From the NCBI GenBank assembly GCA_016713025.1, contig JADJPZ010000003.1, forward strand, positions 62,001 to 126,000: a DNA stretch of 64,000 bases, in the 5' to 3' direction. Shown here piece by piece: positions 25,736 to 33,869 of the stretch (the first letter of the stretch is position 1; each line of letters starts with the position of its first letter). This DNA is from Saprospiraceae bacterium. GTDB taxonomy: Bacteria > Bacteroidota > Bacteroidia > Chitinophagales > Saprospiraceae. The notes under the pieces are model-generated. The model did not search any database. It had not been told where the DNA came from and worked only from the letters and a program-made list of their open reading frames with translations. The translations under genes were made by a program, and so were the position numbers.

Positions 25736-28344
25736 TTAATCCTCCACATCCCAATAATTAAATACAACATCCGTCGCGCCGTTGATCATAAAATAGCGGG
25801 GAAGGGAAAACAAACCTTCCCCTTTCACATAGGATCCAAGCCCCGACTGACAGGCGGATAGCACTATTTTTTTACATCTGCTTTTGTATCGGAGCAATTC
25901 ATAGCCGTACAAGCTGTCCAGACCACCCTCCGATGTTCTGAAATACAATTTAACATCGTCCTTTTCCGCACTGTTGGCGATGCCATGCAGCGCAAGATGA
26001 ATGTATTGCACACTTGTATCCAGATAGGCTTGAAGAAAGTTTGCCTTTGTGGCCGTTGTTCCTGCATAGATGTCTGTGTCAGGGTATTTTGATTTCAAAG
26101 CAGTGGTTTCTTTGTAGGTACCTGGCAACTCGATGAGACGGGTTCTGTATTTTGACCTGATAGTGTTTGGATCGGAAAAGGCAAAAAGGGCAGTTTTACC
26201 ATTTTTGATTTCTTCGGGAAGGAAGTCCTTCAATAACCTTATGGCCGGTAAGTGAATGATTTTATTGACTGGTCGTTCCAAAACTGCATTCAATGGAAAT
26301 CTATGAAAAATACCATCCGCAATATAAAAATCGTGTTTTGAAGCTTTGACTTAACAGTTGATGGTATTAGAGATGTGATTTTTTTATTACTGATTTTACC
26401 TTCTGAGCTCTGCAATGCGGCAATCAAACTATCTACTATTTTGAATGATTGGGGTTCCAATTTCTGCCTATCTACCCATACTTCATCCTTATTGATGACT
26501 GTAAAATACCAGAGTTCTTTCGTTTCGTCTATACTTAGGATACATTGATTTTTTTTAAGCGAAGTTTTGATGTCACTGATATCTAGTTTTTCTGTAACTA
26601 ATCCGTGGGTAATAAATTTTTTATTGATTTTTCCTATTTCATCCTCAAGATCATAATATTCGTCCATCAGAGTATTAAATCTTGCATTATCCCGCAATCC
26701 TTTTCTTCTTTCTTCCTTAATGGATGACCTTAGTGATATTTCCTCTTTCAAAATTTTTTCCGCAATATTGACTTGGCTTTGTGCCATTTGTTTGTCACGA
26801 TAGAGTAAACTATTTTTATGCTTGTCACTATAATGTACAAATGCATGAAGGAAAGTTGTATCATTTGTTTGTTTCCACAATGTATAATTAACATCCATAC
26901 CTAGTTCAAAATACTTTTGACCGCTCTCGAGATAAAACTGCAGGATGGCATTTTCATCCATCACTTTAAATTGTGCATAAATGACTTCATCCAGCCTGTT
27001 CAGAATTTTTTTTGATTTTTGTAAATCTTCTTTGCTTTGTCTGGATTTGTATTTAGCATGATATATTTCTGCACTTCTGAGTACAGCCACAAAAGGATAG
27101 GTTCTTTGGATGTTTAAATACTCCAAAAGTGCAGCGTCAGAATATTTTTCAATACCTATATTTTTAGCTATATAGTTCAATGCCTCATCATAATTTTCTG
27201 AATTTTCATCACATTGTGAAAGTAAAAAACAAAGGGTGGAAAACCGTGCAGAATGTTTGTGACCCTTTTTAAGTTCAGTATTTAAAGCAAGTTTCAGGAA
27301 CGGTATAGCCTTCTCGTATTTTCCCTGAGAAGTATAATATTGCCCATACCACCGGTTCATTTCTACATAATCATTTCCTGAAAGCCGGATATTCTGATTG
27401 ATTTTATCAGCTGTCGCATGCCAAAGTGAATCTTGTCCCCGAAGCATGTAGATAACTAAATAAGACTTCATCAAATTTTGATATAATTCCGGGTTCCTGT
27501 CGGGTCTGATCAATGAAAGTCCGTTTTGAATATCTTCCTCGGTGCCTTTAAAATCTCCTTCACGAAACATCATAAACGCTCGGTTGGCAAAAGCTCTTGC
27601 CATATCAGCACTATCAGCAGATGGCAGATATCTTTCAAAATCAAACATAGCATTGGCATGTCGGATAGCCAGCAGGTTTTTTCTCTTATAAGTGCAAAAG
27701 CCACAAATCTTTTTAACGCATTCCTGATATTCAGGAGTAATGACTTTTTTATCTTCAAAAGCATTTTTCGCAAGCATGATATAGTGCCACGCAGAGTCCA
27801 GATCGTTTTTCCGTTCATCAAAATATTTTGCCATTGTAAAAGCAGCTTTTCCTTTGTAATATGCAGGGATATCTGCATTTAAAATCCTTCTGAGTGTATT
27901 CAACTGCGAAAGGTTTCTTCCTGTCTTGAGTTCAAATTCTGATAATTCGACCCAAAGAAGAAAAAAATTATCCTTGCCATAACTTGTTGTCAATTCCTGA
28001 TATATCGCATTTGTCCTTGAAGTATCTTTACTTAAATTGAGTATTTTAGCCTTGACGTATAATTCTTTTACCTGATCAATATTTTTGCTATCCAAAATAT
28101 CAAAATACAAAGCCAAAGCCAAATCATCCTGACCAATAAATTGTAACGAATCTGATGAAAATATTTCCTGATCATCATGAATTTCAGGAACCGCTGTCAA
28201 ATCATGAATTGGATTTTTCTTGAAATTTTCAGTTGTACAACCTGTAACGGAAATAATAACAAACAGAATCACAATCAACCGAAAAGCTGGGTTGTTGTGC
28301 AATGTATTACACCAGAAATTATTATCGTGCTCCAGACTTATCAA
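25736..28344 (-). pseudogene. TPR-CHAT (caspase-like) protein, frameshifted and truncated
   Basis: The N-terminal frame (26290-28344) has a lipobox-like signal (VTGCTT), a long run of TPR-like helices and a coiled-coil linker, then enters the CHAT domain (LIPSTVKS). There the frame breaks: one base missing from an A-run (T3 at 26345-26347 on the plus strand) restores KASKHDFYIADGIFHRFPLNAVL, which continues in the second frame to 25736. The CHAT dyad is present: His in LALHG and Cys in SACQSG. The protein stops at NYWDVED, about 50 residues before the usual CHAT end, so the tail is missing as well. CHAT proteases are caspase relatives, some with roles in defence or cell death. The start (TTG at 28344) is uncertain. 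Confidence 0.75.
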
Positions 28345-28382
28345 AATACAAAATTAATTTAAACATTTAAAAACCGAAAATA

Positions 28383-29102
28383 TCATTCTGATTGGCTCTT
28401 TGCCTTTTCCTTGAAGTGCTCTCTTTTTACACGTGGAGCTAAATCCCAGCTGCGATGGTATGATTTGTACGTATTTTTCCGGCCAAACATTTTGTCCAAT
28501 TTAACATTCAGATTGTGTGCGTCCATATAATTGTTGATATACTTCAGTTCTTTCTCAAGTTCATTATCTATCTGACGGATGTGCGTGATCATATTGGGCT
28601 CAACTGTAAGCCTGAACCGCCATGGTTGAGAGAAAACATATTCTTTTTGTATCCTTTTGAATTGATGATAGTAAACATCTTTCAACTCAAAGCAAGCTCT
28701 CTCCTGATCAGTGAGTATCATTTTAGGATTTTTTGACCATTCATATTCTGTCAGATTTTTTAGAAATTGAGGCTTGTCCACATATACTCTTTTTCGCTTT
28801 CTTCTTTTTTTGGTTTGAAATTTTTCATCTGGATGATACTGAATGGTATTTATCTTATCCAGAATATTTTGATAAAAATGCTCTTTATCACCATGGGCTA
28901 TGTCATTTTTTAAAACAAAATAGCGTTTATATCCTCTTTGGTAAGGTTGCTCTAATTCGATAAGTGGAAGATTAAGTATTTCATCCCAAAGTTCATTTCT
29001 TCTCCTGCTCAGTTTTATTAATTTTTTTTCAAAGGAATCTTTATTTTGCTTTCTTTGAAGACGACTATTATTGATGACTTCCTGCATGTTTAATTGATCC
29101 AT
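28383..29102 (-). CDS. Unknown basic protein
   Basis: About 239 residues, very rich in Lys, Arg and Tyr, with no signal peptide or membrane helix. I do not recognise the family. A basic run, KTKKRRKRKR-like (residues about 97-106), lies in the middle, and a YEWSKNPKMILTDQERACFELKDVYYHQF segment follows. I chose the start at 29102 (MDQLNMQ) because AGGAAAATAGGGAAA lies directly upstream; an earlier Met at 29132 is possible. The composition suggests nucleic-acid or ribosome contact, but nothing in the neighbourhood confirms this. It appears to be a single gene. Confidence 0.6.
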   Translation of the reverse strand: MDQLNMQEVINNSRLQRKQNKDSFEKKLIKLSRRRNELWDEILNLPLIELEQPYQRGYKRYFVLKNDIAHGDKEHFYQNILDKINTIQYHPDEKFQTKKRRKRKRVYVDKPQFLKNLTEYEWSKNPKMILTDQERACFELKDVYYHQFKRIQKEYVFSQPWRFRLTVEPNMITHIRQIDNELEKELKYINNYMDAHNLNVKLDKMFGRKNTYKSYHRSWDLAPRVKREHFKEKAKSQSE

Positions 29103-29290
29103 TTTCCCTATTTTCCTTAGTAATTCTAACAAAAATACAGAATTCTGTTAAATAATATAATACAACCCTTGAAAATTTCAGTATTTTATACTGGTTTACA
29201 GATGACTTGGGGGTTTCAAACTTACAGCACTATTAAAAATTGCAAAATAAAATGAAGAAAAAGGATATATTTTCAATTTGACAGCCTTTA

Positions 29291-29989
29291 TCAATGACAC
29301 ATCACCGGATTTTTCAGCGCTTCGAAGAAGTCAAGTTCAAGGGGAAGCTTGGACATAAAACCCCTGTAAATCAGATAGACACCCATGACTAAAGTGATGA
29401 TAGGGTAAAGTCGCTTTAGTGATACACGTAGTTTTTGGCTTACAGCCTGATGACCTAATGTCACGCCCATCATAGCAGGAAAGGTGCCCAATCCAAAAAA
29501 AAGCATGAATCCCATACTACCCCAGATATTGCTCAAAGAAATGGCTCCGGCGATGGCGATATATACCAGTCCGCAAGGCAAGAAACCATTGACCACACCC
29601 AGATATAGGGAAGGCACATGTGCACTCTTGCGAAGCATGCCGAACAAACGTTGACTTACAGACTGATAAAAACGGTGGAGTGTCGGCAAACCGGAGATAA
29701 GCTGGTCTGGATTAACAGAAAAGATGAAAAATAACACCATAATCACTCCTAAAACAACTGAAACAACTCTCTGAGCACCACCTAAAGCTACTGCACTACC
29801 TAAAAGTCCAAACAGCAGCCCAAGACTGATGTATCCGATAGTACGCCCTGCATTATATTGCAATGACCCAAAAAATGCAGGAAACCCTTCATTTTTTTTG
29901 CTGGTATGTACTGCCAAAGCCAATGGACCACACATGCCGATACAGTGCAGACTACCAAAAAAACCGAGTGTGAATGCTATCCAATACAC
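29291..29989 (-). CDS. TauE/SafE-like (DsbD_2) membrane protein, possible cbb3 oxidase assembly
   Basis: A 232-residue inner-membrane protein with about six helices. The first helix carries GSLHCIGMCGPLAL, the HCxGMCGP motif of the DsbD_2/'sulfite exporter TauE/SafE' family (PF13386), and a later NGFLPCGLVYIAIAGA provides the matching Pro-Cys. Members in Bacteroidota are often encoded next to cbb3 oxidase and copper genes and are thought to act in copper handling or cytochrome maturation rather than sulfite export. In this window the cbb3 cluster lies 25 kb away, so the link is functional inference. The gene stands alone. Confidence 0.8.
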   Translation of the reverse strand: MYWIAFTLGFFGSLHCIGMCGPLALAVHTSKKNEGFPAFFGSLQYNAGRTIGYISLGLLFGLLGSAVALGGAQRVVSVVLGVIMVLFFIFSVNPDQLISGLPTLHRFYQSVSQRLFGMLRKSAHVPSLYLGVVNGFLPCGLVYIAIAGAISLSNIWGSMGFMLFFGLGTFPAMMGVTLGHQAVSQKLRVSLKRLYPIITLVMGVYLIYRGFMSKLPLELDFFEALKNPVMCH

Positions 29990-30079
29990 AAATAAGTGTG
30001 TTTGATTATAAGAGTATTTTTAAACTTTTATCATTTGTCTCCTAGTGGCAAATTTAATTTTGTCCAGCGTTATATTTTT

Positions 30080-30179
30080 TGCCGTAGCTTCCGGCAGATT
30101 CAGTATGCGCTGCGAGCCGTTGTTCGCAGTTCACTCATTATTGAGTAAAGTATTTTACTCAATACTCGTCAAAGACGAG
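30080..30179. other. Row of four hairpins in spacer
   Basis: Four perfect stem-loops follow one another: TGCCG/CGGCA (30080-30096), CTGCGA/TCGCAG (30110-30129), TTGAGTAAA/TTTACTCAA (30141-30162) and CTCGTC/GACGAG with an AAA loop (30165-30179). They occupy the 389-base spacer 29990-30378. No convincing gene is present there. A structured RNA, a decayed element or protein-binding sites are all possible. Confidence 0.55.
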
Positions 30180-30378
30180 ACCATTCAATCATCTTGTCCA
30201 AAAATAAATTTTCTCACTTTCGCTCAAACATAAAAATTTAAACATACTCTGAAATGATAACAGAGAGAAATCAATTTGGGTTGTGTCCTTTGTCAAATAT
30301 TTAAAATAAACGCGACGATTGCATTAAGGGTAATAACGTAATCATTTGAAAGAGCGACCTGATATCTAAAGCTTTTGT

Positions 30379-30702
30379 TTACAATACAAACAAATAAATC
30401 AGTAATACAATTATTATAAAAAATGTAACGACAGTTTTAATCCATACACCTCTATAATATGCCCGCATTTCTAATAAAGTATTTTGATGCATAATTTCTA
30501 ACTCGGCAGGTGTTTTTGTTTGATCTATATTGGTTTCTGAACTGAACGCTGATTCCTTTGAGTGGATTTTGATATGCTTATTTTTGAATCTTTCCCGATT
30601 CTGAAGCTGCATGGCTCTGTTGGCTGCCTGCCTTTTTAGCATATCAAAAACATGTCCTGCAAAGCTCATTTTTTGCTTTTTATTTATAGAAAAACAATTC
30701 AT
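30379..30702 (-). CDS. Small unknown protein with C-terminal membrane helix
   Basis: A 107-residue protein whose last 20 or so residues form one hydrophobic helix (TVVTFFIIIVLLIYLFVL); the rest is basic and helical (FDMLKRQAANRAMQLQNRERFKNKH), giving a tail-anchored topology with most of the chain in the cytoplasm. An inner Met at 30669 (MSFAGHVF) is as likely a start as 30702. No family is recognised. The basic helix recalls small membrane proteins of unknown role common in Bacteroidota. Confidence that it is expressed rests on its clean coding character and membrane helix. Confidence 0.55.
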   Translation of the reverse strand: MNCFSINKKQKMSFAGHVFDMLKRQAANRAMQLQNRERFKNKHIKIHSKESAFSSETNIDQTKTPAELEIMHQNTLLEMRAYYRGVWIKTVVTFFIIIVLLIYLFVL

Positions 30703-30940
30703 TCAAAGTTTAAGTTCCTGAAAAAGAAGTGTGTATAGCAAAATTGAAGCTAATGCATTCGTTAAAGAAAGTCATTGCTAACTTGTCCTTCGTAAGAAAC
30801 AAGCCTATATGCAAAAAAATATATTTCAAAAACTGGGGTTTTCCATAATTAATAATCAAAGTGTTATGGTTAGTTAGATGGAATGGTATTTTTTTCAGTG
30901 TTCTTCTTAATAAACGGTAAAAAAGTGTTTGAATTGGGTG

Positions 30941-30992
30941 GGTCGTCTCAAGCGTAGCTTGACAAGCTCTTCAGGGAATGAGGGTAGCGAGG
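30941..30992 (+). repeat. Intergenic repeat, copy 1 of 4
   Basis: Contains GGTCGTCTC and GGAATGAGGGTAGCG. Related units occur at 41943-41980, 43713-43751 and 43786-43820, flanking the IS110 element. The rest of the 459-base gap 30703-31161 is AT-rich with no gene seen. Confidence 0.55.
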
Positions 30993-31161
30993 AAGAAAAT
31001 ATGAATTTATGGAGTTTGTTATACATACGAAAAAGATTTTATCATATTTTCTTTGACAATCTTTATTACATTTGCAATGTTAAAATCTGGCTATATATCC
31101 ATTTATATATAAAAAGGCCGATCAACCCATTGTCAAACAACCATTAAATAACGTTTCATCT

Positions 31162-32919
31162 ATGTCACCCAACACATCTTCAGGAGACTTTTTTAAGACC
31201 AATGTCCTGGGGCATCCGGCAGGTCTGTTTACCCTGTTTTTTACCGAAATGTGGGAACGGTTTTCGTTTTACGGTATGCGTGCTTTGCTCGTACTTTTTC
31301 TTACTTCCTCACTGCTGGACGAAGGTTGGGGCTGGCCCAGAGCCAATGCCCTGGCGCTGTATGGAACCTATACTTCCATGGTATATCTTACACCTATCAT
31401 CGGAGGGATATTGGCTGATAAATTTCTGGGGCACAGACGAGCCATCATTATAGGTGCTACGCTGATGACACTTGGCCACGCATCTATGGCTATGGAAAGC
31501 CCGGTGTTTTTATATATGGGACTAGCTTTTCTGATTTTTGGCAATGGATTCTTTAAACCCAACATGACATCCATGGTGGCAAAACTGTACAAAGATCACC
31601 CGGAGAAAAAAGATGGTGCTTATACTATATTCTACATGGGAGTCAATTCAGGTGCTTTTCTGGGAATCATGCTGTGCGGATACATTGGCGAAAAAGTAGG
31701 CTTTTCCTGGGGTTTTGGTCTGGCAGGTATTTTTATGTTTTTCGGAATGCTGCAATTTTATTTGTCTCAAAAAATATTTGGAGATGTAGGCTTACCACCG
31801 GATAGAAATGCGGTGGCGGCTATATCCGGCTCTGCTGATGATATGTCTACAGAAGCCAATGGTGGGAAACTCAATCCTTTTACAACATTTGATCTGACAT
31901 TAGTGGCGATTACAGCGATCGGTGCACTCACATGGATCATCAATGATCCTATGTCAAAAGTGTATGAATACAATCTTTTTGGCAATAGTTCTAATGCAGG
32001 TTATGTGATCCTGGGATGTTTATTGTTGTTTTTGTTTATACTTTTCAGCCGTATTTTCAGATATTCCACAGTCACCAGAGATCGGATGCTGGCCGTATTT
32101 ATAATAGCTGTTTTCTATATGTTTTTCTGGGCGTCTTTTGAGCAGGCAGGTGGATCCATGACGATCTTTGCAAAGGATTATATGGACAGGTCTCTGGAGG
32201 GCAGCAGTGCTATGTTATTCAAGATATTTAATACCCTTCTGACCGTTGTTCCTTTACTTATTATTACTTACGTTTTGTGGAAACTATTCACCCAAACCTT
32301 TTCCAGATTTGCTGTGGCCAATATATTTTTAGGCACCAGTTTTGTCATCATCTGGGGCATTGTAGTATGGATGCTCATCAATGAATTTAATCAGACGAAT
32401 ACGGAGATTGCCGCTACCTGGTTTGGCATCCTCAACTCATTTTTTATCATAGCATTGGGGCCATTATTCTCTAAGATTTGGGAAAGCAAATACAACCCAT
32501 CAGCCTCAGTAAAATACAGTATCGGACTTATGTTTCTTGGTATAGGTTTTCTGGCATTAGCTTACGGATCATCAGGCATTCCCTTAGGCGCAAAAACCGC
32601 TGCTGTAGGCATTATCTGGCTGGTGATTGCTTATTTATTTCATACGCTGGGTGAACTGTGCATCTCGCCAGTGGGTCTTTCATATGTCAGCAAACTGGTA
32701 CCGGGTCGCATGATCGCGGTCACCTATGGTATATGGTATCTGGCCATAGCGGTAGGAAATAAAGTAGCCGGAACAATGGGTGGCATGATAGACAGTATTT
32801 CAGACGAGCATGGTATGTCCAATTTTTTCCTGATCTTTACATTTGTTCCTATGGCAGCGGGCGTCGTGATATTAGTATTGAGCCCGGTTTTAAAGAAACT
32901 GATGCATGGGGTGAGGTGA
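31162..32919 (+). CDS. Proton-dependent oligopeptide (POT/PTR2) symporter
   Basis: A 585-residue inner-membrane protein of the POT family, which imports di- and tripeptides with protons. The family signature is clear: EMWERFSFYGMRALLVLFL in helix 1 (ExxERF), then YGTYTSMVYLTPIIGGILAD and FLGHRRAIIIGATLM after helix 2, FGNGFFKPNMTSMVAKLY in helix 4 and FYMGVNSGAFLG in helix 5. About 14 helices are expected, as in other bacterial members. Late conserved segments GELCISPVGLSYVSKLVPGRM and GIWYLAIAVGNKVAG are intact. The gene stands alone. No defect seen. Confidence 0.95.
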   Translation: MSPNTSSGDFFKTNVLGHPAGLFTLFFTEMWERFSFYGMRALLVLFLTSSLLDEGWGWPRANALALYGTYTSMVYLTPIIGGILADKFLGHRRAIIIGATLMTLGHASMAMESPVFLYMGLAFLIFGNGFFKPNMTSMVAKLYKDHPEKKDGAYTIFYMGVNSGAFLGIMLCGYIGEKVGFSWGFGLAGIFMFFGMLQFYLSQKIFGDVGLPPDRNAVAAISGSADDMSTEANGGKLNPFTTFDLTLVAITAIGALTWIINDPMSKVYEYNLFGNSSNAGYVILGCLLLFLFILFSRIFRYSTVTRDRMLAVFIIAVFYMFFWASFEQAGGSMTIFAKDYMDRSLEGSSAMLFKIFNTLLTVVPLLIITYVLWKLFTQTFSRFAVANIFLGTSFVIIWGIVVWMLINEFNQTNTEIAATWFGILNSFFIIALGPLFSKIWESKYNPSASVKYSIGLMFLGIGFLALAYGSSGIPLGAKTAAVGIIWLVIAYLFHTLGELCISPVGLSYVSKLVPGRMIAVTYGIWYLAIAVGNKVAGTMGGMIDSISDEHGMSNFFLIFTFVPMAAGVVILVLSPVLKKLMHGVR

Positions 32920-33132
32920 TTTGTTATCAATCAAATATTTTCACCTAATGACAATAGTATCTCGATGCTCTTGTGATTGAAGGTCAATACAGCTTTATTA
33001 TCGCAGGATCCGTCACCATAATTCCGGCATGCGTCAATTTTGTGGCGGACATCTTCGATGATTTTTTAGTGTTGTCGGTGATCCATTGACTAACTGTATA
33101 GCCACTTTAACACTGGATGAAAATAAATTGAC

Positions 33133-33140
33133 TATATTTG
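33133..33140 (+). promoter_or_regulatory. Possible -7 box ahead of the Rrf2 gene
   Basis: TATATTTG matches TAnnTTTG and lies 21 bases before the start codon at 33161. No good -33 element was found at normal spacing. Confidence 0.35.
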
Positions 33141-33160
33141 CAATGAATATATCTTAGCCA

Positions 33161-33610
33161 ATGCTTCCAAAAAAGACAAGATATGCTATAAAAGCGCTCA
33201 TGGTACTTTACCCTACCTTTGAGAGTAAACGACCTATGCGTATATCTGACATTGCTGAAAATGAACATATCCCAAAAAAATTTCTCGAAGCCATACTTTT
33301 GGATATGCGCAAAATTGGTATTGTCAACAGTAAGATGGGGGCACATGGAGGTTATTATCTCTCCAAACATCCTGATGAAATTTTCCTTAGTCAGGTGATC
33401 AGATTTACAGGCGGCCCCATAGCATTGGTCCCATGTGTAAGTCTCAATTTTTATGAGAAGTGCGAAGAGTGTGCTGATGAAACTACCTGCGGCTTCAGAG
33501 ATGTGATGCGGGAAGTGAGGGATGCAAGTCTGCATATCTTATCCAAAACCAGTCTTTCTGATCTGGTAAAAAGAGAAGAAAATTTGGAAAATCAAAAAAA
33601 GTCAGATTGA
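33161..33610 (+). CDS. Rrf2-family transcriptional regulator
   Basis: A 149-residue winged-helix regulator. The N-terminal DNA-binding domain (residues 1-85) has the Rrf2 pattern RYAIKALMVL..., RISDIAENEHIPKKFLEAILLDMRKIGIVNSKMGAHGGYYLSK. Three Cys in the effector region, CVSLNFYEKCEECADETTCGF, resemble the Fe-S or sulfur-sensing cluster of IscR/NsrR/CymR-type proteins, with a fourth Cys close by. It stands immediately upstream of the sulfate assimilation genes on the same strand, so control of that locus is the obvious inference. A 21-base motif occurs both just after this gene and across the promoter region of the sulfite reductase gene. Confidence 0.9.
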   Translation: MLPKKTRYAIKALMVLYPTFESKRPMRISDIAENEHIPKKFLEAILLDMRKIGIVNSKMGAHGGYYLSKHPDEIFLSQVIRFTGGPIALVPCVSLNFYEKCEECADETTCGFRDVMREVRDASLHILSKTSLSDLVKREENLENQKKSD

Positions 33611-33656
33611 ACTTCTGGTCATCTATTATTTAAAAGGCAGAGGTAAATTAGTATAT

Positions 33657-33677
33657 AATCTACTAAATAGATAGAAT
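33657..33677 (+). promoter_or_regulatory. Candidate Rrf2 operator, site 1
   Basis: AATCTACTAA, four variable bases, then ATAGAAT. It also contains the perfect inverted repeat ATCTA-CTAAA-TAGAT. The same 21-base pattern (17 identical) is at 33840-33860, both in the 259-base spacer between the regulator and sulfite reductase genes. Confidence 0.5.
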
Positions 33678-33794
33678 ATGTATAATAAAATGTTAAAATA
33701 CTTGTACGATTCAAAAAATGGCCTTTTCTTTGCGTTAGATTCATTAAACCCATAGTTTTTATTTTTAATCTTTTTTAGAGATATAGTGTGATAC

Positions 33795-33819
33795 AACTTT
33801 TGGTACAACACCAGAAGTT
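33795..33819 (+). terminator. Inverted repeat followed by T-run
   Basis: AACTTTTGGT (33795-33804) pairs with ACCAGAAGTT (33810-33819) except at one position, with a 5-base loop, and runs into eight T residues. It could end the regulator transcript, act as an attenuator for the sulfite reductase operon, or be an operator. It lies 185 bases after the regulator stop codon. Confidence 0.5.
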
Positions 33820-33839
33820 TTTTTTGACCTTGGTATAAT

Positions 33840-33860
33840 AATCTACTAATACAATAGAAT
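33840..33860 (+). promoter_or_regulatory. Candidate Rrf2 operator, site 2
   Basis: Second copy of AATCTACTAA-N4-ATAGAAT, ending 9 bases before the sulfite reductase start codon. A bound regulator here would cover the core promoter or ribosome-binding region. Confidence 0.5.
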
Positions 33861-33869
33861 TTATAGATA

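Noticed and set aside
28733..28963. Plus-strand frame opposite the basic unknown gene
   Set aside because: Phe-rich translation that mirrors the Lys-rich coding strand; a shadow frame.
30045..30233. A 62-residue plus-strand frame in the hairpin spacer
   Set aside because: It has no family resemblance, its codons run through the perfect hairpins, and no ribosome-binding site is evident.
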